Below, piece after piece: positions 6,449-13,809 of a stretch of DNA of 13,809 bases (the first letter of the stretch is position 1; each line of letters begins with the position of its first letter). The stretch is taken from positions 1-13,809 of the forward strand of contig JBFRWC010000034.1 in NCBI GenBank assembly GCA_051439365.1, written 5' to 3'. This DNA is from JAAHGY01 sp051439365. Lineage in GTDB: Bacteria > Cyanobacteriota > Cyanobacteriia > CAKZMO01. Under the pieces are notes generated by a model. That model was given only the letters and a program-made list of their open reading frames with translations, was not told the origin of the DNA and did not search any database. Both the position numbers and the translations under genes were made by a program.

Positions 6449-8879
6449 AGTCTTCTCCACCCTCTTCGTCGAGGGAATTAGGGGCCATGTCATCCTGATC
6501 CTCTTGATCGCGATCGACATCATCAATGTCATCCTCCTCCTCTAAGTCATCGTCTAGGTCAGTGGCTTCACTGCCACCACCCACGGCCACTAGGTCAATT
6601 TGCTGACGATAGTAGTCCACACTTTTAACTTGGACCTCCACTCGATCGCCTAGGCGATATTGTTTGCGATTTTTCCGTCCCACTAACTTCTGCTGGCGAG
6701 AGCGATATTCATACCAATCGTCTTTGAGGGAACTCACATGCACCAATCCTTCGACCAAGAGTTCCTCAATTTCAACAAAGAACCCGTAGGATTGCACCCC
6801 TGTAATTAAGCCGTGAAAGATAGACCCAGTGTGCTGCTGCATGAACTCTGCTTTTTTCAGCCCTTCTAAGTCCGCTTCGGCATCCTGGGCTAGCTTTTCC
6901 CGATCGGTCAAGAAGCCAGCGATCGCCTCGAAATTTTCCTCAAACTCACCTTGCACTTTCGTGGGCAGCACATTCCAACTCACCTTGCCGTGGCAGGAAC
7001 TGTGGCGTAAGTTGACCCGTTCTTTCGATCGCGCAGAACGGCGATCGCGGCCTTCTTCAAATACGGCTCGCAGCACCCGATGGACTAATAGATCGGGATA
7101 TCGTCGCAGTGGGGAGGTGAAGTGCGTATACCCTGAATCAATGGCTAGGCCAAAGTGGGGTTCGGGCGATGTACTGTAGACCGCAGGTTTCAAGGTATCC
7201 AACAGCAAGTACGTCAGCACTTTTTCGGCCTCAGATTCTGCAAATTGCTGGGTGAGGCGTTGATAATCTCTGGGATGGACCTCTTCTTCATTGTCTAAGC
7301 TCGGATCAATATCCATATTGGCCACTAACTTTAGCAACTCCTGCACCGTTGTCACATCTGGCATCCGATGAACTCGATACAGCGCCGGAACCCCCAGGGC
7401 TTTGAGATGGGCTGCGACCAGTTGATTGGCCAGCAACATGAGTTCAATCGCAATCGAACGGGCGGGGATCAGGCGGGAGACGACTAAGGCTCCGATTGCC
7501 CCCTCGTCATCAAACTCAAACTTCGTTGAAAAGAACTTGCCTAACTCCGAGTTACCCTCGTTGGGAAATAGCTTTTCCGGTAAATTGAGTTCAAAGGCAC
7601 CTCGTTTTAACCGTTGTTGCCGGATGGCTTGACTGATTTCCAACAGCCGATCTAAGGTCTCAAAAATTGGCTCAAACTGCTTGAGGTCAGCGAGGGCCGG
7701 GGTTCCTGGGGACGATGCCTCCTCCTCTTGATCCTGATGACGGTTAAGAATCACTTGAGCCTGCTGGTAATTGATTTCGTAATCCACAGCCACTAGCGTG
7801 GGTTGGATTTCATATTCAACCACTTGCCCCTCTTTGTCTAGGGTCATCAAGACGGAAATGGTCAGGCGATCGCTCCCCGGAATCAAGGAGCAGCGACGAT
7901 GTACTAGCTCCGGAAACATGGGAATAATCGTATTCCCCAGAAAAATTGAAATCCCCCGGCGACGGGCTTGTCGATCCAACTCGCCTTGGGGTTCCAGATA
8001 GTGCCCCACATCTGCAATATGCACGCCCAGCCGGCAAAGGCCGTTCTCTAGAGACTCTAATGAAATGGCATCCTCCAATGCTGGCTCATCAGAAAACTGA
8101 GGGCCAGTAATTCGCAACGTGAGCAGTTTGCGTAAGTCCAGACGGTCCTTCATATCGGCTTTGCGCAACCGAGACGGTAACCGTTTCGCTTCTTGATACG
8201 CCTCTTCTGGAAAATCTTGAGGCAAGTCGTGCTTACAACGGACCAGGGCGATGTCAGAGGCCGCCTCGGCATTGACTCCTAAAATCTGAGCAACTCGGCC
8301 AACAGGGGGATGTTGACCCAGCGGATACCGGACAATCTCAACATGCACCAGTTGTTCAACGGCTTCTTGTAGATTGATGCCATTGCGCTTTAAATCCAGC
8401 TCGAACAAGAGTCGATCGTCCAGGGGGACGGCCCGATAATCGTCGTCGCCGACTTGCTTCACCCGACCGAGGACCGACTGATTGGCCCGTTCCAGAATCA
8501 ACCGAACTTCTCCTTCTGGACTGCGTCGCCGACTCCCTTCTTTGGTCACACTAACGAGAACGCGATCGCCATTCCAAGCCGTGTTCAGTTGACTTTCCCG
8601 CACATAGATATCGTCCGCCCCTTCCACATCTTGGATCGCAAAACAAAACCCTTTACTAGAGCATCGTAATTTGCCCTCCACCAAGTTTTCCTCCGGCACC
8701 CGACGATAGCGCCCCCGATCCTTTTCCAGTAAGTTGATTCGCTCTAGCGCATCCAACGCAATTTGTAGTTTTTGAGCGTCCTCTCCTTCCCGAACCCCTA
8801 ACTTTTTCTCTAATGCCCTGGGTGCAATCAGTTTGTCTTCGGGAAAACTGGCCAACAATGTAGCGATCGAAAATTCCAT
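6447..8879 (-). CDS. rnr: RNase II/R-family protein (VacB-like) with an altered metal site
   Basis: The family degrades RNA from 3' to 5', releasing nucleoside 5'-monophosphates. Seen: 810 residues, usual for RNase R. There is a helix-turn-helix-like N terminus (1-60), cold-shock-type domains (about 66-200), an RNB domain (about 245-605) and an S1 domain (about 686-764). An acidic tail follows (771-810, mostly D and E). The RNB domain keeps LGVHIADVGHYL (284-295), CSLIPGSDRL (330-339) and the signature YTHFTSPLRRYPDLLVHR (584-601). The usual metal motif, TIDxxDAxDFDDA, reads instead roughly QFSDEPALEDA at 261-271. By eye two of the four catalytic aspartates are lost and one is Glu. Shine-Dalgarno AAGAGGA is 11 bases before the ATG. 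Activity is uncertain; the family assignment is firm. Confidence 0.92.
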   Translation of the reverse strand: MEFSIATLLASFPEDKLIAPRALEKKLGVREGEDAQKLQIALDALERINLLEKDRGRYRRVPEENLVEGKLRCSSKGFCFAIQDVEGADDIYVRESQLNTAWNGDRVLVSVTKEGSRRRSPEGEVRLILERANQSVLGRVKQVGDDDYRAVPLDDRLLFELDLKRNGINLQEAVEQLVHVEIVRYPLGQHPPVGRVAQILGVNAEAASDIALVRCKHDLPQDFPEEAYQEAKRLPSRLRKADMKDRLDLRKLLTLRITGPQFSDEPALEDAISLESLENGLCRLGVHIADVGHYLEPQGELDRQARRRGISIFLGNTIIPMFPELVHRRCSLIPGSDRLTISVLMTLDKEGQVVEYEIQPTLVAVDYEINYQQAQVILNRHQDQEEEASSPGTPALADLKQFEPIFETLDRLLEISQAIRQQRLKRGAFELNLPEKLFPNEGNSELGKFFSTKFEFDDEGAIGALVVSRLIPARSIAIELMLLANQLVAAHLKALGVPALYRVHRMPDVTTVQELLKLVANMDIDPSLDNEEEVHPRDYQRLTQQFAESEAEKVLTYLLLDTLKPAVYSTSPEPHFGLAIDSGYTHFTSPLRRYPDLLVHRVLRAVFEEGRDRRSARSKERVNLRHSSCHGKVSWNVLPTKVQGEFEENFEAIAGFLTDREKLAQDAEADLEGLKKAEFMQQHTGSIFHGLITGVQSYGFFVEIEELLVEGLVHVSSLKDDWYEYRSRQQKLVGRKNRKQYRLGDRVEVQVKSVDYYRQQIDLVAVGGGSEATDLDDDLEEEDDIDDVDRDQEDQDDMAPNSLDEEGGED

Positions 8880-8918
8880 GTAGCGATTCGTCCTCTTACC
8901 TCAAGATCAAATAAAATC

Positions 8919-8947
8919 ACCATACTTAGCATGTTTAGGTTGACAAC
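8919..8947 (-). promoter_or_regulatory. Candidate promoter of the RNase R gene
   Basis: On the minus strand, TTGTCA (8942-8947) and TATGGT (8919-8924) are 17 bases apart. They match consensus at five and four positions. Transcription would start about 30 bases before the ATG, leaving a short leader that contains the Shine-Dalgarno sequence. Confidence 0.45.
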
Positions 8948-9541
8948 ACCGTCTAGCCATCGGGTACTTTGTCGCTGTCTCAAAACAAAGTGATTGCGAA
9001 CTCTGCGTAGATTAAAGACTATCTTGAAGAACTCAAGCGCATCTTCAATTCTGCGATGGTTGCTGTCAAGCCAAAAGCCTCTGAAAGATATGGCTAGTGT
9101 GCTAGAGCGCTCGCCTGAAGCATGGGGGAAGCTACTAGGACATCGCTCGCATGGCTGATTGGTTAGAGATTGCCAGAGTAATTGGCTCACCCTAGCAACA
9201 CCCCCAGCAGTGCATCGATTCTCAGTGTGCTAACCCAGCGCCTTCCGCCTGTGTGACTACGTAGACTTGCTATACCGTTGCTCATCGTTATCAAGCATGT
9301 AGAACAAATCCAACATTAGTCGAGTTTTTAGCACATTACTACTTGCAAGGTCAGCCATCTAAGCAATGAGACCGAATATCCAAGATTGAACCAAACGGAT
9401 TGTGCTATCTTGAATGCTCGTAGTACCCATCGAAAATATCTCAAAAGGAGCCTGGAAGTAGCATGTACCCTAAGCAGTCGTGTATGCTAAGCGACAGTGT
9501 TATAATTACATAATATTATATACACCGAACTAAAAGGTTTC

Positions 9542-9553
9542 GGCGCTTCCGCC
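9542..9553 (-). terminator. Small hairpin downstream of phoU, weak terminator candidate
   Basis: On the minus strand GGCG-GAAG-CGCC forms a four-pair stem capped by a tetraloop, followed by GAAACC and then TTTT. It begins about 28 bases after the phoU stop. The stem is short and the T run is displaced, so this is tentative. Confidence 0.3.
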
Positions 9554-9580
9554 TCTGTTACAGCTAAAAAAGTTAATATC

Positions 9581-10255
9581 TTAGCGTATACCCGTTACAA
9601 CGTACGCAACTCGTCGGCCAATGTTGGTCGCATGATCTGCCATTCGCTCCAGGCAGCGAATGCCTAGGACCAACAAAACAATGGCCTCAACCTCAGCATC
9701 TGCTGATTGTTGATGGACAAGGATCTGGTAAATGCGATCGTAGTCGTCATCCACTAAGTCGTCTTGTGTTTTCAAATCGAGTCCCGATTGGCTATCCAAG
9801 TTTGAAAGAGCCGCTAGGCTCATGGCCAACATGGCCCGACAGCGATCCGCCATAATCTGGACTTGGGGCAAGCTGTCATGGGCCGGATAGGGAAACAGCG
9901 CGATCGCAATTTCGCCCAAGTCTTCAGCATAGTCTCCGATCCGTTCTAGATCTCGGATCAACTGCATCAAGGCACTCAAAAAGCGCAAATCCTGGGCGAC
10001 AGGTGCTTGTAAGCCAATCAGATCAACGCAATCGACTTCAATTTGGCGATAGAAGGTATCAATTTGTTTCTCATTATTCTTGATTTGTTGGGCTGCGGCT
10101 AAATCCCGCTCAAACAGTGAGCGACAGGCCAACCAGCAAGAAAGCTCGACGAGTGCTCCCATCCTCAACACATCTCGCTGCATTTCTCTGAGTTTTCGTT
10201 CAAGATAGGGGCGAATGAGAGGGGAGGCTTGTGATGCTGTGGGGATATCATTCAT
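9581..10255 (-). CDS. phoU: Phosphate signalling protein PhoU
   Basis: PhoU is a cytosolic helical protein that links the Pst phosphate transporter to the PhoR-type histidine kinase and damps the phosphate-starvation response. Seen: 224 residues, normal length, all helical. The two three-helix halves each carry the family's metal-binding motif: RDLERIGDYAEDLGE at 101-115 and RCLERMADHATNIGRRV at 200-216. An R-rich helix (19-31) opens the first half. The ATG start has no clear Shine-Dalgarno sequence. No pst transporter, kinase or response-regulator gene is next to it. The upstream neighbour is a cyclase gene on the same strand, 400 bases away, so it is probably transcribed alone. I found no convincing Pho box. 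Confidence 0.93.
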   Translation of the reverse strand: MNDIPTASQASPLIRPYLERKLREMQRDVLRMGALVELSCWLACRSLFERDLAAAQQIKNNEKQIDTFYRQIEVDCVDLIGLQAPVAQDLRFLSALMQLIRDLERIGDYAEDLGEIAIALFPYPAHDSLPQVQIMADRCRAMLAMSLAALSNLDSQSGLDLKTQDDLVDDDYDRIYQILVHQQSADAEVEAIVLLVLGIRCLERMADHATNIGRRVAYVVTGIR

Positions 10256-10652
10256 AGTGTTAGGGACTTAGTCGGCAGCATAATCAAGAGATTGAATCTA
10301 AATGTAGCCATCGATCAGGCGAGTGGTTTCCTCTCCTGGCTTAGTTGGTAGCACGAGGCTTGAGCTTAAACGGGTTTAAGACGGCTTTGTCAGCCCATGA
10401 GGTTTTGCCCGATTCAGTATCGGCCTATGTTCTCATTTAAGTTGTCACTGATTTGGCTTGTAACTTAGTCCGGGAAGATATTGAACGGAAGGCTGGGGCG
10501 CTCCACACTTCAACACCCCGACTTAAAATACAAGTCCTAATCCTAAGGTAGTTGGTTTAAATAGGCTTTAAGTACAGTCAATAATAGCTCAGAAGCGATG
10601 GCCAATGCTGACGGGTTATAGCGGTGTTAGGGTCGTCTCAAATGACTTCAAA
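10256..10652. other. Intergenic region between the cyclase gene and phoU
   Basis: It should contain the phoU promoter and the cyclase 3' end. I see a short inverted repeat, CTTAAA (10365-10370) and TTTAAG (10375-10380), about 110 bases upstream of phoU. A TTGACT on the minus strand near 10580 has no matching -10 box. No gene, RNA or terminator stands out. Confidence 0.5.
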
Positions 10653-12905
10653 TTACTTGGTGGTAAATCGCCAGATTCCGGTCCAATCACCGGGTATGCC
10701 CATGACGAGGTGTTTTTCGGTGTGTTCGAGAAAATGCCGGGCGGGTTGATCTTGAGGATGAATGGCAATGACCCGCTCAAAGGCGGCTTTAGCGATGGTT
10801 AAGTTTCCATCACGGTAGGCTTGAATGCCGGCTTTGAAGTCGGCCAGGGTTTCCTGCTTGAGGTGGCGATCGCTCTCATCCTCCACATCCACTACTTCAT
10901 AAATATCAATGGGTTCCCGTCGCCCCTTGACTACCGCTTCGCCCAGAAAACGCAACTGATAGTGACTTGAATGACTCAAATTTTCTACAACCTGACCTGA
11001 AATGAGGAAAGACACGCCATAAAACTTAGTGAGTCCCTCCAGGCGGCCGGTTAAATTGACCGTATCTGAGATCGCATCGGCTTGCATCCGATTTTGTTCT
11101 CCCACGATGCCCACCATCATGTAACCCACATGTAAGCCAATCCCAATATGAATTGGGATGTCGCCTTGGCTCAGACGACGACGGTTATAGATTTTGAGGG
11201 CCTGGAACGTAGCAATTCCGGCATTGACAGCACTATCGGCTGAATCGGGGAAGACCGCCATGGTGCCATCTCCAAGGAATTTGATGATCAGGCCATCATG
11301 CATGCGCACGGCTGGTGCGACTTCGGCTAAGTAATCATTGACAAAGCTAAAGGTTTCCTGTGGTGTCATGCTTTCTGAAAGAGAAGTAAATCCACGAATA
11401 TCCGAGAACATCACGGGCATTTCCCGACTGACGTGATCGCCTAACCGGACGCTGTGAATATTGGGCTTATCAAGCACGTTCAGATATTCTGGTGGGAAAA
11501 ACCGGGCAAAGGAGTCTTTTTGTTGTTCTAGATCTCGGAAGGAGTGGCGTAGTTGTCGGGCCATGTCATTAAACGACTGAGCCAATTGCCCGACTTCATC
11601 AGAGCGCTGTAGTACAAAGGTCTGATTCCACGCCCCCCCAGCCAAGTTCTTCGCAGCATTGTTCAAAAAGACAATCGGTTGGATGAGCCACTGGGCCGAC
11701 CGAATGCTGGTGGCAATGGCGATCGCCAAGGCAAAGGCACAAAGGATAAGGGTGATCACGGTATTGTGGCTAATTTGGGCAATGGTGGCTGCTTTGGGAA
11801 TCACCGCAACAATTAGCCAGTCCAACCCTTGTGAATCTTGCCAGGGAACCAGCCGAAGATAGTGGCGATCGCCCCCAATTCGGGTCTGGATCGACTGGGG
11901 GCGGCTTGTAAAGTTGAAGCCGTCGAGATCGTTGGCTAGATACGCTGCCGTTTCACGGATGAGCGGATGTTCGCTGGCGATCGCTCGGATTTGTATTGTC
12001 TCTCCATCAACGCGAGTGAACGGCAGCGTTGCATCAGAACTGGCAACCAGTCGCCCTGTGGCACGCTCCATGATAAAAATCTGGCCTGGAGCATCTGTGG
12101 TCAGGTTCGCCAAAAACTGGTTCATGGGCAACAGCATGAACTCCACTCCTAGCGTGCCGACAAAGGTGTCGGGATTATCGGGATCTTGATAAATAGGGTA
12201 ACGGGCAGACATGGCGTGATGGTCAGGTTGGTCAGTCCGCTGGTAAATATTACTCCAGATCGATTGCCCCGTTTCCACCGCAACCCTGTCTCGGACTGAT
12301 GGTAGCGTGAGTGGCCCCTCAGACACTGAACCATCCTCATGCCGCTCGACCGCTACAACGCGCCCATCAATAGACGTAAAGTGAATCTGACCTACAAAGT
12401 TAGCCAACACCATTTGCTGATGAAAATAATGCTGGATCTGCTCTACATTTTGCAGATCCAATTGGCCCAACTCATAAGCCTGCTGATTCAGTTGGGCAAT
12501 GTCGTGGGGGGCTTGGAGAGCCTCGTCCAGTTGCTGACGGACGCGATCGCCCATTTCTGTTTGCCACTGCTCTAGCAAGGCCCCCGCCGTGGCTTGGCCG
12601 TGGCGAAAGGACAGATAACCCACCGCCGAAGCCGCCACCACCATTTGCACAATAAACGGCACCGTAATCACCCACCGAATCGACACATGGCCCAGCCAGC
12701 GCGACAACGGACCGACTTGCTGAAACTCAACCGGTTTCAGATTCGTTGCCGTGAGTGGGTTGAGCAGTGAATAGATGGCCTGGTCGCGCCATTGTGGATT
12801 AGAGAGGGGTTCATGATCACTCCCCGGATTCCTCTCATTCGCCTGGGGATCAACCGACCGCTTTCGGTTAGCCGATCGGTTTGATTTGAATAATGGCCGT
12901 CCCAT
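10653..12905 (-). CDS. Membrane-bound class III nucleotide cyclase (Cache-HAMP-cyclase-TPR), probably adenylate cyclase
   Basis: It should make a cyclic nucleotide from ATP under control of an outside sensor. Seen: 750 residues. A basic cytosolic N-terminal region (1-75) is followed by a first membrane helix (about 77-99), a Cache/PDC-type sensor (about 105-375), a second membrane helix (about 382-402), HAMP (about 403-458) and the cyclase domain (about 493-672). A TPR-like C terminus (about 683-735) ends the protein. Metal-binding aspartates are D502 (FSDIRGFT) and D546 (KFLGDGTMAVF). Base-selecting residues are K542 and D610 (MQADAISDTVN), the Lys/Asp pair of adenylate cyclases. N617 and R621 (NLTGR) are the transition-state residues, so the site looks complete. 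The ATG has only a weak upstream AGGT. Product specificity is inferred from K542/D610. Confidence 0.9.
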   Translation of the reverse strand: MGRPLFKSNRSANRKRSVDPQANERNPGSDHEPLSNPQWRDQAIYSLLNPLTATNLKPVEFQQVGPLSRWLGHVSIRWVITVPFIVQMVVAASAVGYLSFRHGQATAGALLEQWQTEMGDRVRQQLDEALQAPHDIAQLNQQAYELGQLDLQNVEQIQHYFHQQMVLANFVGQIHFTSIDGRVVAVERHEDGSVSEGPLTLPSVRDRVAVETGQSIWSNIYQRTDQPDHHAMSARYPIYQDPDNPDTFVGTLGVEFMLLPMNQFLANLTTDAPGQIFIMERATGRLVASSDATLPFTRVDGETIQIRAIASEHPLIRETAAYLANDLDGFNFTSRPQSIQTRIGGDRHYLRLVPWQDSQGLDWLIVAVIPKAATIAQISHNTVITLILCAFALAIAIATSIRSAQWLIQPIVFLNNAAKNLAGGAWNQTFVLQRSDEVGQLAQSFNDMARQLRHSFRDLEQQKDSFARFFPPEYLNVLDKPNIHSVRLGDHVSREMPVMFSDIRGFTSLSESMTPQETFSFVNDYLAEVAPAVRMHDGLIIKFLGDGTMAVFPDSADSAVNAGIATFQALKIYNRRRLSQGDIPIHIGIGLHVGYMMVGIVGEQNRMQADAISDTVNLTGRLEGLTKFYGVSFLISGQVVENLSHSSHYQLRFLGEAVVKGRREPIDIYEVVDVEDESDRHLKQETLADFKAGIQAYRDGNLTIAKAAFERVIAIHPQDQPARHFLEHTEKHLVMGIPGDWTGIWRFTTK

Positions 12906-13163
12906 AGTCGCAAACTACCTGGGTAAGATTGATCTGCACCACACTGAAGTGATGACAACAACGTAGAAATTGACCCAAAGCAGAGGCCAAAGAATCCTAT
13001 TTAGAGTCCGTCAACCTCAGAGATCGATCCGAATGAATGCGCCCTATGTTCTGGGTAACAGTTTAACCTGTCACGAATGGGTCTGGTAGTGAGTTGGGTG
13101 AGTGGGTGAGTCTAGCAAGGAGAGTCATCCCCGCCATTGCTCCTGGATGTAGCGCCGGGCCGA
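12906..13163. other. Upstream region of the cyclase gene
   Basis: No gene is seen. It must hold the cyclase promoter, but I find only partial boxes, such as TTGACG near 13010 on the minus strand. A short GAGTGGGT/GAGTTGGGT repeat lies at 13091-13110 and shares the GAGTGGG core of the coding minisatellite at 2146. Confidence 0.5.
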
Positions 13164-13165
13164 TC

Positions 13166-13203
13166 AAAAAAAGGCGACAGTTCTTACTCTCTACTGTCGC
13201 CTT
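13166..13203 (-). terminator. Intrinsic terminator after the TnpB-like gene
   Basis: On the minus strand AAGGCGACAGT (13203-13193) pairs perfectly with ACTGTCGCCTT (13181-13171) around an 11-base loop, and the T run continues to 13166, seven in a row. It is the clearest rho-independent terminator in the window. It would end transcripts of the TnpB-like gene and its RNA tail about 110-150 bases past the stop codon. Confidence 0.8.
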
Positions 13204-13249
13204 GGGCACTAATCCACATGAACAAGTTTTACGATGCTGGAGATGCCCC

Positions 13250-13520
13250 TAAAAGTGCCTGGAGCAATACGATTGCTGCATACGATTGCTTGCAATAGAA
13301 TGCAACCGCTACTAAAAACTTAGACAAAGTTGGACATTCTCTAAGCACCCACTGCTAACGGCTGTCGTGGGATTACCGCCAGGATTTTCACCTGATGCCT
13401 TAACCTCCGAATCCACATTGATGTTGACTAGAGTCCCAGTCGGTCTGCCACGGGGTTCCCCTCCGACCAGGCACAAGCTAAGATGACCTGTTAAGTCCGG
13501 TTGATAGAAGCGATGACGAC
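13250..13520 (-). ncRNA. Candidate omega-RNA/right-end RNA overlapping the 3' end of the TnpB-like gene
   Basis: In IS200/IS605 and IS607 elements the guide RNA of TnpB is encoded over the 3' end of tnpB and the element's right end. Here the same place is rich in hairpins. GTCGG/CCGAC (13439-13443, 13463-13467) encloses a GGGG-TT-CCCC step, and CCCAC/GTGGG is at 13348-13352 and 13367-13371. TTGCA/TGCAA lies just past the stop, and GCAAT-ACG-ATTGC is at 13264-13276. The encoded protein there (about 105-165) is Gly/Pro/Asn/Ser-rich and has no domain character. The borders are estimates. Confidence 0.4.
13267..13290. repeat. 11-bp direct repeat ATACGATTGCT, 13-base period
   Basis: Copies at 13267-13277 and 13280-13290, just beyond the stop codon of the TnpB-like gene. 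The first copy is part of the palindrome GCAAT-ACG-ATTGC. This lies where the right end of an IS605-type element would be and may be part of its recognition structure. Confidence 0.7.
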
Positions 13521-13809
13521 GAATGCCGCGTAGCTTCTGATTGAGCCGATACCATGCAGCCCTTACGTGTTTCATCGTCCTTGCAGAGAGGGAAGCGACA
13601 TGGGCAGGCACCGACTCACTTAGCCTCATCGCCCGTCGAGCGAGAACTAAGGCCGCAGCGGTGTCTGACGACAAGCCAAACATCCGCATAAATTTGGTCA
13701 ACCCAATCAATGAAGAGTAGGCTGGACTGACCTGAATCACTTCAATCCCTCGATTGCCACACACCCGACTGAGGGCATCTTGCCAAGTGGCGTAAGCAAA
13801 GAAATTCAA
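13312..13809 (-). CDS. tnpB: TnpB-like transposase/RNA-guided nuclease, C-terminal part (cut by window edge)
   Basis: The frame stays open to the last base of the window, so the true start lies outside and only the last 165 codons are visible. Residues 1-66 match the end of the RuvC-like nuclease domain of cyanobacterial TnpB proteins: GIEVIQVSPAYSSLIG (21-36), then GLSSDTAAALVLARRA (45-60). D49 there is the likely third catalytic aspartate. The CxxC zinc-ribbon cysteines that usually lie between these motifs are missing, as in some cyanobacterial TnpB relatives. A basic stretch (80-104, RLNQKLRGIRRHRFYQP) and a low-complexity tail follow. No tnpA is visible. It could belong to an IS200/IS605-type element or be a stand-alone TnpB relative. 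Confidence 0.65.
   Translation of the reverse strand: MNFFAYATWQDALSRVCGNRGIEVIQVSPAYSSLIGLTKFMRMFGLSSDTAAALVLARRAMRLSESVPAHVASLSARTMKHVRAAWYRLNQKLRGIRRHRFYQPDLTGHLSLCLVGGEPRGRPTGTLVNINVDSEVKASGENPGGNPTTAVSSGCLENVQLCLSF

Larger units (their letters stand above)
8880..9580. other. 700-base spacer between phoU and the RNase R gene
   Basis: The RNase R promoter is probably at its left end and the phoU 3' hairpin at its right end. An AT-rich near-palindrome (GTGTTATAAT at 9497-9506, ATTATATACAC at 9515-9525) lies near the phoU side. Open frames here are short and resemble nothing I recognise. It is long for a spacer and could hold a decayed mobile element or an unannotated RNA, but I see no direct evidence for either. 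Confidence 0.5.

Noticed and set aside
8828..9190. Open frame of about 120 codons on the minus strand overlapping the RNase R start
   Set aside because: It overlaps a firmly assigned gene start in another frame, has no ribosome site and resembles no family I know.
10365..10380. Pho box upstream of phoU
   Set aside because: CTTAAA/TTTAAG is an inverted repeat. Cyanobacterial Pho boxes are spaced direct repeats of a CTTAACCT-like octamer.
13312..13809. Cas12k (CAST effector) C terminus
   Set aside because: The end of Cas12k as I remember it has a different motif set, and no Tns genes or CRISPR repeats are in view. The RuvC end here fits TnpB relatives.

Overview
The window comes from a cyanobacterium. 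It carries psaK, a photosystem I subunit gene, and is studded with the palindrome GCGATCGC, which I count more than twenty times in 13.8 kb. That octamer (HIP1) is a hallmark of many cyanobacterial genomes. The intergenic spaces also hold GC-rich hairpins and short tandem repeats of the kind common in filamentous and unicellular cyanobacteria. I cannot name the species.

Layout, left to right. 24-3920 (minus) is a 1298-residue membrane protein: a cytosolic STAND-type NTPase with a TPR-like stretch, one membrane span, then three ASH/HYDIN-like (choice-of-anchor D type) domains, an Ig-like domain and a fibronectin-III-like domain. Next come a tRNA-His gene (4292-4365, minus) with its own promoter, then psaK (4612-4872, plus). 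A 580-base gap follows with a perfect palindrome and a free-standing terminator. A TetR-family repressor (5455-6102, plus) faces an RNase II/R-family gene (6447-8879, minus) across a 344-base space packed with hairpins and a 14-bp tandem repeat. After a 700-base spacer come phoU (9581-10255, minus) and a membrane-bound class III nucleotide cyclase (10653-12905, minus). The right edge cuts a TnpB-like transposase/RNA-guided nuclease gene (13312-13809, minus). Its 3' part looks more like structured RNA than protein, and an intrinsic terminator follows it.

The genes do not form one operon or pathway. They look like single-gene units with their own spacers: photosynthesis (psaK), RNA decay (rnr), phosphate signalling (phoU) and cAMP signalling (cyclase). 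The accessory and most unusual parts are the NTPase-ASH receptor at the left, the repeat-rich block 4990-6450, and the TnpB-like 3' end at the right. There is no CRISPR array, rRNA or complete insertion sequence in the window.
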